Made by a program: the position numbers and the translations under genes. Of a stretch of 64,000 bases of DNA, positions 43,503 to 51,451 are shown in pieces. The DNA is from Paenibacillus cymbidii (GTDB taxonomy: Bacteria > Bacillota > Bacilli > Paenibacillales > NBRC-103111), in NCBI RefSeq assembly GCF_004764705.1, contig NZ_SHLX01000004.1:124001-188000 (forward strand), read 5' to 3'. Every line of letters begins with the position of its first letter. The stretch's first letter is position 1. The notes beneath the pieces were generated by a model. It searched no databases, was not told the DNA's origin, and worked only from the letters and a program-made list of their open reading frames with translations.

Positions 43503-44458
43503 ACCGGCTTGACCATCACGACATTATGGTTAGGCGAGAGTTCAAATCCTTCGGCTGCTGTCGCCAGGATCGTGTTGAAGTTTTGTGAAGATACTCTCGC
43601 CCAGGCTGCTGTTACTCCAATTTGCTGCATGGATACTAACGTCGCTTGAATGAGTTTGCGTACTTCATCTCGGGAAACTTCATATTCCGGTCTAAAATGG
43701 ACTCCAAACGCCGCCACGAAAGAGCCTTCTTGTTTTGCCCATACTTTATAGTAGGAGATTCCTTTGATTTCTTTTTCGTCATCATACAAGCAAAGGAATA
43801 CATGATCCGGAGTCAATTGAGCGAAGTTCCCCCGAAATTCTTCGGCAAGGAAAAACTCGCGATCCTCCTCCAATAGTTTTGCAATCGCTTCAATTTCAAT
43901 CTTCGAAGGCAGTTGGATCTTGCTCAAGTCTACATTTTCTGGCGGATTCCATGAAACGATATTTCGGTTATCAACAAACACATGATAGAAGGGATTGCAC
44001 TCAAAACCATGAGACTCCCATAAGCTGATTTGATCGTTTCGAATGTGACCCAAGGGCATTTCCGTTAATTTGTAAATACGGGTGCCGCCTTTTTCTTTCA
44101 CCATTGTTCCACAGCACGCCAACAGCTCTTTCAACATGTGACTACAACCCTGTTCGAAGCCGTAATCCAAATAACCGTTGCGCGATTGCGTTGAAATACC
44201 TACGGTCGCAAAGGCGGACACAACCCCGTCTTTTTCGGCCGCAAAACCGCTTAGAGACAATGCTTTTAACACTACCGGCCGACTCCCGCCTGAATCGGGA
44301 AACAAGAGCTGCCTCCAATTCTCTCTTCTATAGGCAATCTTGTGTTTAGCCATCCATTCTTGTTTGCCCTCGATATGAGTTCGGTAAAATAAATATTCGA
44401 TTCGTTCGAAATCGTCTTCCGGCGTTATTGGCCGAACGATATAATCGGTTATTGCCAT
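43499..44458 (-). CDS. GNAT-family N-acetyltransferase
   Basis: This 319-residue protein has a GNAT-like N-terminal half (YIVRPITPEDDFERIEYLFYRTHIEG; LSGFAAEKDGVVSAFATVGI) and a second, GNAT-like C-terminal half (HVFLCLYDDEKEIKGISYYKVW), which suggests a tandem arrangement. The start at 44458 has AGGAGG (plus-strand 44470-44475) upstream; the longer open frame reaches into the repeat element. It is co-transcribed with the CD3324-like gene. Codon use is more AT-rich than the sugar loci. The substrate is unknown. Confidence 0.75.
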   Translation of the reverse strand: MAITDYIVRPITPEDDFERIEYLFYRTHIEGKQEWMAKHKIAYRRENWRQLLFPDSGGSRPVVLKALSLSGFAAEKDGVVSAFATVGISTQSRNGYLDYGFEQGCSHMLKELLACCGTMVKEKGGTRIYKLTEMPLGHIRNDQISLWESHGFECNPFYHVFVDNRNIVSWNPPENVDLSKIQLPSKIEIEAIAKLLEEDREFFLAEEFRGNFAQLTPDHVFLCLYDDEKEIKGISYYKVWAKQEGSFVAAFGVHFRPEYEVSRDEVRKLIQATLVSMQQIGVTAAWARVSSQNFNTILATAAEGFELSPNHNVVMVKPV

Positions 44459-44588
44459 ACCAAGCCAACCTCCTACGAAAATGTATATTTCAATCATGCC
44501 ACATGGCAGAAGCATACGAAATATTGAACATCCGTATGAAATATTCTTAACATAGAGGTAGGGTTGGCAGGGAAGGAAGAGCGGCCGC

Positions 44589-44808
44589 GGCACCATGCCG
44601 GGCCCAATAACGAAAATAACCAATGAAAAATGGCCTATTTGCCCGATTTGGCCGGCCTCTTCGGAAATAACCAGCGAAAACATGGCTTATTTGCTCCGTC
44701 AGGCCCCCAATCGGGTCTTTTAGCCGAAATAGCCAGTGATTTCACTGGTTATTTTGGAGAGGCTGCCCGAATTTGGCGAAATAGGCCATAAAACATTGCC
44801 TATTCTAT
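44589..44808 (+). repeat. Intergenic four-hairpin repeat element, copy B
   Basis: This copy matches copy A at 36687-36906 throughout: modules at 44612, 44664, 44726 and 44778. In module 2, a 33-base stretch differs from copy A at two positions. In module 3 the base pair flanking CCAGTGATTTCACTGG is G-T here and A-C in copy A. The right end overlaps the stop codon of the LuxR gene on the minus strand. The 130 bases between this element and the GNAT gene hold only its likely promoter (minus-strand TATGCT near 44510). Confidence 0.75.
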
Positions 44809-47426
44809 TCCTCGCGAAGCAGCCGCCATTCCTGCGCCTTGGCTAGCGCTTGCGTGCGAGAGGAGACGCCCAGCTTGCCGTACAACCGGGACACGTACAC
44901 CTTGACCGTGCCGACCGACAGATGAAGTCTGGCGGCAATGCGCCGGTTCGATTCGCCTTCCCGGATCAACTGCAGCAGCTCAAGCTCCGTGCGCGTGAGC
45001 GGCTCGACCGGAGCAGACGACGGCACGGCTGCCGCTTGCGGCGATACGACCGTCGGAAACGCATCCTGCAGCCGCTGCACATAAGCGGCCGTGGCCGGAG
45101 CAGGCGCAAAAACCGCCGCCGCGTCCGGTTGCTGCGCCTTTGCGGCGTACAGCTGCAGCAGCTTCGCCATCGAGTTGCCGGCATCGACGAAGCTGCGGAC
45201 GTAGCCATTCGCTTCGCCGACGGTGAGCGCTTCGTGCAGCGCAACCAGCGCCAGGTTCCGCTGCCCTCGTTGCTCCTGCAGACACGCTTGCGCGATCGCG
45301 ATTTCCACCCGGCTCGCCAGGCTGTTCTCCCGAAGCGCCTGCGGCTGCAGCAATTCAAGCAGCCGCAGCGCTTCCGCTTCTTTGTGCCGGGCGCCGAGCA
45401 AGCGGGCAAAGGCGATATACTCGTATTCCCGGTTGAAGGTCGGCTTGTCCTTGGCGGACAGGTGGAGGGCTTCAGCCGCCACTTTTGCGGCGGGCAGCTC
45501 ATCCAGCATCAGATGAAGCCGGAGCCGGCAGGCGCGCAAATAGGCGGCCCAGTGCGTTTCCGGCAGCTTCAGCGCCGCCGCGGTCGCTTCCTCCATCGCG
45601 TCGCGAGCGAGCTCGGGCCGGCCGGTGGCCGCGTAGAGGTACGCCTGGGTAATGCGACCGGGCACGTACAGCCCGGGGATATGCCGCAGGCGCGGCACCC
45701 GTTCGAGCCGGTGCAGCAGCGCCTGGCTTTCCTCCAGCCGATTCCATTCGTAGAAGCCTTCGGCCATCGATTGCAGCACATACAGATTGATGAGCGAATC
45801 GCCCCAGCCGTGTTTCTCCAGCACGCCCGAGAACAGCTTGCCGATCGTTTCCGTCTCCGCGGACAGTGCGCCGCGCAGCCCGAAGGCGGTGCGCCGCACA
45901 AGCGGCTCCGACTTGTTGTAATTGAAGTTGTAAAAAATCGGGCTGTGCGGCAGCAGCTCGTCGAGAATGCCTTCGCTGAAGGCGAACCACTGTGCGAATT
46001 GGCCGCTGGCGAACACAAGATTCGACCGGACGAACAGCAGCCCGCTCTGAATCTGCCGGCGCTCCGGGCCTGACTCCATGCCGCTGAAGTGTCGCTCGAT
46101 CCGGGCCAGTTGCCGCTCCGCGCGCTCCGCCTGGCCGGTGACCACAAGCACAAAGGCGTGCAGGAGCGACAGCTCGGGCGTTACGTCGACCGCTTCGGGG
46201 AAACAGTCGAACCAGCGCAGCAGCGTCGGAAATTCACCGCGCTGCAGCACATCGGCGATATGCCGCGACAAGTAGTCTGCGGCAGTGCGGTAGTCGCGGG
46301 CGGCGAACGCATGATCGATCGCTTCGTCCATATAGCCGCGCGCCGCCAGGCTGCGGCTGGCCGCAAGGTGCGCCGCCGCCTGCAGGTCCGGGTGCTGCCG
46401 TCCGACAAGATTGCGTAGAAATTCGGTGAACAGATGGTGATAGCGGTACGCGCTGTCCCGATCATCGAGCGGCAGCAGGAACAAGTTCCATGCTTTTAAC
46501 TGCTCCAGCATGCGCGCGCCATCCGTCCGTCCGGTAATGTCGTTGCAGACGGCGGCGTCCAGCCGTTCCAGGACGGAGGTGCGCAGCAGGAACGCCTGCA
46601 TGTCCGCAGGCAGCCCGGACATGACCTCGTGGAACAAATAATCGGCGATGTCGCGGTTGTAGCCGGTGAAGCCGGCGATGAAACGATCGTAGTCGGTTGC
46701 CCTGCGCAAGGAAATCGCCAGCAATTGCAGCCCTGCAATCCAGCCTTCCGTTTGCTGCTGCAGCCGGGCGACATGGCCGGAGGACAGCGGCAAACTCGCC
46801 GTTTCCCGGTAGAATGTCTCCGACTCGGACAAGGTGAATTTCATTTGCTCGGCATCGACGGTCGTCAACTCGTTTCGCAAGCGCCACTGCACCGTGGGAA
46901 ACGGCAATTCATTGCGGCTTGCGATCACAAGGCGAAGCGTCGGCGGCATATTCGCAATGAAATAAACGAGTCCGTCATGGATGCCCGCGTCCTTCACGGC
47001 GTGGAAGTCGTCGAGCACGAGCGCCGTCGGCTGTTCGACAAGGTCGAGCTCATGAAGGAGCGCGTCGAGAAACGTGCTGACCGACAGGCTCGGCGCGGTG
47101 CGGACCAACTGCAAGGCGCGCTCGCCCGTCTCCGGCGGCAGCGCGTCCGCAAGCGCCTGGCCCACATAGCGCCAGAAACGGACGGGATCGTTGTCCGCTT
47201 CGCCAAGCGAGAGCCAAGCCGTCGCGTTGGCTGTTTGCTGCGCCCACTGGCTCAGCGCCGTCGTTTTGCCATAGCCGGCGGGGGCGATGAGCAGCGTCAG
47301 CCTGCCGCGTGCGCCGTCCTCGAGGCTCGCCACAAGCCGCTGCCGCGCCACCAGGTTCATGCGGGCGGCGGGAGGGCTTATTTTCGCATGGAGCAAAATC
47401 GGGTCGCGATCGCGGGATAGGGTCAT
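44805..47426 (-). CDS. MalT-like LuxR-family transcriptional regulator
   Basis: This large regulator of 873 residues is of the LAL/MalT (STAND) type. The N-terminal ATPase has Walker A APAGYGKTT (Lys54) and a Walker B-like LVLDDFHAV. The centre is built of TPR-like helical repeats (about residues 350-780). The C-terminal LuxR helix-turn-helix (about 805-873) reads LTRTELELLQLIREGESNRRI and SVGTVKVYVSRLYGKLGV in parts. GGAGGA precedes the start. It is divergent from the SLH/NHL surface protein gene and may control it from the shared 184-base spacer. Confidence 0.9.
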   Translation of the reverse strand: MTLSRDRDPILLHAKISPPAARMNLVARQRLVASLEDGARGRLTLLIAPAGYGKTTALSQWAQQTANATAWLSLGEADNDPVRFWRYVGQALADALPPETGERALQLVRTAPSLSVSTFLDALLHELDLVEQPTALVLDDFHAVKDAGIHDGLVYFIANMPPTLRLVIASRNELPFPTVQWRLRNELTTVDAEQMKFTLSESETFYRETASLPLSSGHVARLQQQTEGWIAGLQLLAISLRRATDYDRFIAGFTGYNRDIADYLFHEVMSGLPADMQAFLLRTSVLERLDAAVCNDITGRTDGARMLEQLKAWNLFLLPLDDRDSAYRYHHLFTEFLRNLVGRQHPDLQAAAHLAASRSLAARGYMDEAIDHAFAARDYRTAADYLSRHIADVLQRGEFPTLLRWFDCFPEAVDVTPELSLLHAFVLVVTGQAERAERQLARIERHFSGMESGPERRQIQSGLLFVRSNLVFASGQFAQWFAFSEGILDELLPHSPIFYNFNYNKSEPLVRRTAFGLRGALSAETETIGKLFSGVLEKHGWGDSLINLYVLQSMAEGFYEWNRLEESQALLHRLERVPRLRHIPGLYVPGRITQAYLYAATGRPELARDAMEEATAAALKLPETHWAAYLRACRLRLHLMLDELPAAKVAAEALHLSAKDKPTFNREYEYIAFARLLGARHKEAEALRLLELLQPQALRENSLASRVEIAIAQACLQEQRGQRNLALVALHEALTVGEANGYVRSFVDAGNSMAKLLQLYAAKAQQPDAAAVFAPAPATAAYVQRLQDAFPTVVSPQAAAVPSSAPVEPLTRTELELLQLIREGESNRRIAARLHLSVGTVKVYVSRLYGKLGVSSRTQALAKAQEWRLLREE

Positions 47427-47488
47427 GATTCCTCCGTTATGGTAAACGGCGTTTCGTTCATGCCGTTTCTGCTTGAAATGGTAGCCCC

Positions 47489-47541
47489 ATTATAACCGCA
47501 TTGTCCCGGCAAGATCGAGTGCAAGAGTTAACTTTGGTTAA
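47489..47541. promoter_or_regulatory. Divergent promoter region with inverted repeat
   Basis: A perfect minus-strand -10 (TATAAT, 47494 to 47489) serves the luxR gene, but no clear -35 is found. TTAAC at 47528-47532 and GTTAA at 47537-47541 form a short inverted repeat between the divergent genes, a possible operator. A convincing plus-strand promoter is not visible. Confidence 0.4.
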
Positions 47542-47610
47542 TCGTTTGCCGCGGAACGCCGTGCTACGATGGGAGAGGACTCTCATTTGAACCGAAAGGA
47601 TGGATGTTTC

Positions 47611-50600
47611 GTGGCTCTAAGCAAACGCAATAAACTCATGCGGCGCATGCTGTTTGTCATGCTGGCGGCGCTGCTTGCGCTCCCCGCGGGACTGCCGCTG
47701 CGGCCCGGTCCGGCGGCGGCCGCGGAGATCGCTCCCGGATACGCATTCGAGCGGCTTGCGCCGCAGCACGCTTATACGTTCAAATCGATCATGGACGTGG
47801 ATACGGATAGCGAAGGCCATGTATATGCGGCAGACTATACGAACCGCCAAATCGTGAAGCTGGACGCGAACGGGACGATTCTCGCCGTCTGGCAAGGCGA
47901 AGGCGGCTTCACCCCGCGCGCAATCGCTGCCGGCGTCACGAGCATCGTTTATGCCTCGAGCGGCGGCGCGGTCTCCATGATCGACACAGCCGGTGCTTCG
48001 CCGCTGCCGCTGCAGACGTGGGGAAGCGGACAATTCGGCTACATTACGGGGCTTGCGTTCGACTCCGCGCGTGGCGTGCTCTATGCGGCCGATGAAGACG
48101 AAAATGCCGTCTGGCTGGTGGGCGAAGACGGTTCGGTCACCGCCTGGACGACATACATCGACGCATCGGACGTTGCGGTGCCGTTCGTGTCGATTTCCGC
48201 GGTGGCTGTTGACGACAACGGCAACGTGTACGTCGTGGAGGACGGCAGCCGCATCGTCAAGCTGACCCCGCAGGGAACGTTCATTCGCGACTATAGTACG
48301 GCCGATTCCCATTCGATCGCCGCCATCGATGTGGATGCGCAAGGCACGATCTACACGACGGACAACGATCGCAACGTGGCGATGCGGTGGGACGGGAACG
48401 GCGTGACGTCGACGCCCGGCGGAACGGGAGTGCGCAATCTCCAGTTCGACGGCCCTTACGGCATCGCGGTGGACGGCAGCGGCAACGTTTATGTGGCCGA
48501 TACGTTGCATTACCGCGTGCAGAAGCTGGATGCGGAGCTGCGGCATGTGGCGACCTGGGGCAGCCTCGGCGGCGAAGCGGGGCAGTTTTATTATCCCGAA
48601 GGGGTTGCGGTTGGCCCGGACGGAGCGGTGTATGTGGCCGATTCCGGCAACAATCGCGTGCAGAAATTCGATTCGCAGCTGGCCTATATCGAGGAGCGGG
48701 GCAACCCGGACGATCCCGATTCCTTCGTTCCTTATGGTGTAGCTTCCGACTCGTTCGGCAACCTCTACATCACCGGCTACAGCGAGTTGTACAAGTACAA
48801 TTCGACCGACGGGACGACGGCGCTGGTGGCGGGCGGTTTCGGCGAGCCGCGGGCGGTCGCCGTCGACGACGCCGGCAACCTATACGTGGCGGACACCGTC
48901 GGTCATCTCGTCGTCAAGCTGCTGCCGAACGGCGACCGCCTGACGTGGGAGGGCGAAACGGATGCGGGCAGCTACTACTTCCGGCCGCAGGGCATTGCGG
49001 TAGACAGCGGGCGGAACATCGCCTACGTCAGCGATTCGACGCGCATCCAGACGTTTACGCTGGAAGGCGATCCGCTCGAAGCAGCGTGGGGGCAGCCGGA
49101 AACCGGCGCTTTCTCCTACATCAGCGGTATTGCGCTGGATGGCGTCGGCAATGTGTACGTGGCGGACAGCGGAGCCAACCGGATTTCGAAATTCGCTCCC
49201 GACGGTTCGCGGCTGGCAAGCTGGGGAGAGCGGGGGACGGGCGATGAGCAAAGCGACGATATCCGCGGCATCGCCGTCGACGGGGCGGGCAACGTGTACA
49301 TTGCCGACAGCTCCAGCCATCGCATTCAGAAGTTTGCTTACGACGGCCATCATCTGAGTGCATTGGCGGTTGCCGGCGGCACGCTTGACCGCAGCTTCGA
49401 TCCGTTGGTGACGGGCTACGTTGTGTCAATGGCGAGCAGTGAGGCGCAGCTTGTGCTGACGCCGGAAGCGCAACATGCCGACGCCGCAATCCGGGTCAAC
49501 GGCGAGCCGGTTGACAGCGACGCCGCTTCGGCGGCGATTCCGGTCGCGGCGGGCGGAACGGCAACCGTTACGGTGGAAGTTACGGCCGCCGACGGGCAGG
49601 CGCGGACTTACACGCTGGTTGCCTCGCGCGCGGCGATTCAGCATCCGGACGATGGCTCGGGCACCGGCGGGCCAACCGGCAGCGACGGGCCAGGTGGCGG
49701 TGGCGTAATGCCGACACCGCAAGTGTCTCCGTCCCCGACGGCAACTCCCGGCCCGTCCTCCGGCGGGCAGGAAGAAGTGCGAGTCGGGACGGGCAGCAAC
49801 ACGATGAACGTGACGATCACGCGCAAGCGGGCAGCGGACGGCCGCAAGACGGACGTCGTTTCGCTCGACGATCAGAGCGTCCTCGCCTTTGCCCGCGCCG
49901 CCGCCGGCACGGGGAACAAAACGGCGCGCATCGTGATCGACGATCTGCCGCAGGAGCCGGCGGACGCCATCGTGGTCGGCTTGTCGCGGAAAGCCGTCGG
50001 CACCTTGGACGATTACGGCCTTTCGCTGGAAATTCAAACCCCGGAAGCCCTGATCTCCCTGTCGGCGGAAACGTTGGCGCTGCTGAAGGGCGATGCGCGG
50101 GACGTGACGTTTACGGTCGTTCCGGCGCGCGCTCCCGGGGAACTTGCGGCAACGGCCGCTCGCGTGCTGCAGGCGCCGGAAGTGACGGGCGCTTCGCCGG
50201 GAGGAGCGGCGGAAGTGATCGGCACGCCGGTGCAAATCGAGGCCGATTACGCGGACCGGACCACGCGGCTTGTGTTCCCGCTTGACCTGGTACGCCTACC
50301 GTCCGATCCGGTGCAGCTGGAACGGCTGCTCGAATCGCTTGCGGTTTATGTCGAGCATAGCGACGGCCGGAACGTGCTGCAGCGGGGGACGATCGTGTAC
50401 GACGCGAACGGCAAACCGAGCGGATACGAGATTGCCGTCGACCATTTCAGCGCTTTTACGATGCTCGACCTGCACGATGCGGTCGTGTACGAGCGGTATG
50501 TGAGCGGTGACGACGACGGTCTGTTCCACCCCGAGCGAACGCTCGCCCGGGCGGAATTGGCGGCGCTGCTTGCCCGCAACCTGCCGGCGGCCGCTGCGGC

Positions 50601-51063
50601 TGCGGCGGGCAGCGCATTCCCGGACGTGCCGGCTGCGCACTGGGCGGCGTCAACCATTGCGCTAGTGCGCGCCGAAGAGCTGATGGTCGGCGATTCGAAC
50701 GGCTCGTTCCGCCCGGACGCCGCCGTGACGCGCGCCGAGCTGGCCACGATTGCTGCTGCCTGGGCCAAGCTCGCGCCGGGCGAAACAGCTTCCCCGTTCG
50801 CCGATGCGGCGGGACATTGGGCGTCCGCCGCCATCGCAGCCGTGCAACGGGAAGGCTGGATGGTCGGCTACGAGGACGGCACGTTCCGTCCGGACCGGCC
50901 GCTCACCCGCGCGGAGGGCGTTGCCGTGCTGAACCGGCTGCTGCATCGGCCGGCCTGGGACGAGGCAACGCCGGCGAACGCGACATGGGGCGACGTGCCG
51001 GCCACCCACTGGGCGTTTGCGGCGATCGAAACCGCTTCGCACACGTTTGTGAAGCGCCCGTAA
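47611..51063 (+). CDS. NHL-repeat surface protein with three SLH domains
   Basis: This 1150-residue protein starts at GTG 47611 after AAAGGATGG. A signal peptide (to about residue 38) is followed by many NHL repeats (about 40-590), with the pattern GIAVDGSGNVYVADTLHYRVQK, which build a beta-propeller. A cadherin-like beta-sandwich (about 590-675), a Gly/Pro/Ser linker and an unknown domain follow. Three SLH domains (about 965-1150) anchor the protein to cell-wall polymer. NHL propellers bind proteins, RNA or glycans; the ligand is unknown. Its divergent partner is the MalT-like regulator. Confidence 0.88.
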   Translation: MALSKRNKLMRRMLFVMLAALLALPAGLPLRPGPAAAAEIAPGYAFERLAPQHAYTFKSIMDVDTDSEGHVYAADYTNRQIVKLDANGTILAVWQGEGGFTPRAIAAGVTSIVYASSGGAVSMIDTAGASPLPLQTWGSGQFGYITGLAFDSARGVLYAADEDENAVWLVGEDGSVTAWTTYIDASDVAVPFVSISAVAVDDNGNVYVVEDGSRIVKLTPQGTFIRDYSTADSHSIAAIDVDAQGTIYTTDNDRNVAMRWDGNGVTSTPGGTGVRNLQFDGPYGIAVDGSGNVYVADTLHYRVQKLDAELRHVATWGSLGGEAGQFYYPEGVAVGPDGAVYVADSGNNRVQKFDSQLAYIEERGNPDDPDSFVPYGVASDSFGNLYITGYSELYKYNSTDGTTALVAGGFGEPRAVAVDDAGNLYVADTVGHLVVKLLPNGDRLTWEGETDAGSYYFRPQGIAVDSGRNIAYVSDSTRIQTFTLEGDPLEAAWGQPETGAFSYISGIALDGVGNVYVADSGANRISKFAPDGSRLASWGERGTGDEQSDDIRGIAVDGAGNVYIADSSSHRIQKFAYDGHHLSALAVAGGTLDRSFDPLVTGYVVSMASSEAQLVLTPEAQHADAAIRVNGEPVDSDAASAAIPVAAGGTATVTVEVTAADGQARTYTLVASRAAIQHPDDGSGTGGPTGSDGPGGGGVMPTPQVSPSPTATPGPSSGGQEEVRVGTGSNTMNVTITRKRAADGRKTDVVSLDDQSVLAFARAAAGTGNKTARIVIDDLPQEPADAIVVGLSRKAVGTLDDYGLSLEIQTPEALISLSAETLALLKGDARDVTFTVVPARAPGELAATAARVLQAPEVTGASPGGAAEVIGTPVQIEADYADRTTRLVFPLDLVRLPSDPVQLERLLESLAVYVEHSDGRNVLQRGTIVYDANGKPSGYEIAVDHFSAFTMLDLHDAVVYERYVSGDDDGLFHPERTLARAELAALLARNLPAAAAAAAGSAFPDVPAAHWAASTIALVRAEELMVGDSNGSFRPDAAVTRAELATIAAAWAKLAPGETASPFADAAGHWASAAIAAVQREGWMVGYEDGTFRPDRPLTRAEGVAVLNRLLHRPAWDEATPANATWGDVPATHWAFAAIETASHTFVKRP

Positions 51064-51123
51064 CGGTCGCAAACAGAAGTTGCGTCCGGCAACGAAGAAG
51101 CCGCATCGATACGGTTCCAATCT

Positions 51124-51151
51124 GCGCCGTCCTGCTAGGGGCGGCGCTTTT
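51124..51151 (+). terminator. Intrinsic terminator after the NHL/SLH gene
   Basis: GCGCCGTCC at 51124-51132 pairs with GGGCGGCGC at 51139-51147 (one G-T), followed by TTTT. Confidence 0.85.
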
Positions 51152-51258
51152 GCGTGCAATTAGTGTCGGAACGCATCCAAGAACAGAAAAGCAGAGTGAA
51201 TCAGGAAACGGCGGCTTGCATCAAATAAGTCGTAAAAACCGGCTTAAATCACCGCCGT

Positions 51259-51294
51259 TGGAATCGTATTTGGTCGAGTCGATTCCGTTTTTTT
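51259..51294 (+). terminator. Second intrinsic terminator before the glycine-rich SLH gene
   Basis: GGAATCG at 51260-51266 pairs with CGATTCC at 51280-51286, followed by G and seven T. Confidence 0.75.
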
Positions 51295-51316
51295 ACTGTT
51301 TTTGCGAATTGTTTGC

Positions 51317-51345
51317 TTGACGGATGCGGAAGATCGGATTTAAAT
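51317..51345 (+). promoter_or_regulatory. Candidate promoter of the glycine-rich SLH gene
   Basis: TTGACG (51317-51322) and TTAAAT (51340-51345) have a 17-base spacer; TAAATA one base later is an alternative -10. It lies directly after a terminator and about 110 bases before the ATG. Confidence 0.55.
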
Positions 51346-51451
51346 ATATACATACCGGAATGTATTTAAAAATAGCCAAAATAGTTGGTTGTTTGTCCAT
51401 GAAAGGCAGTGAAAAAACCAGAGGTCTGCAAAAAATAGTCGGAGGTAAGGA

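Larger units (their letters stand above)
51064..51451. other. Intergenic region between the two SLH protein genes
   Basis: It holds a terminator (51124-51151), a foldable segment (AACGGCGG at 51203-51210 pairing with CCGCCGTT at 51252-51259 around an inner TAAGTCG/CGGCTTA hairpin), a second terminator (51259-51294) and a promoter (51317-51345). No gene is visible. The folded segment plus terminator has a riboswitch-like layout, but I match no known class. Confidence 0.55.

Noticed and set aside
51369..51393. AAATAGCCAAAATAGTTGGTTGTTT as another hairpin-repeat module
   Set aside because: It shares only the first ten bases with the module consensus and lacks the TGGCTATTT arm.
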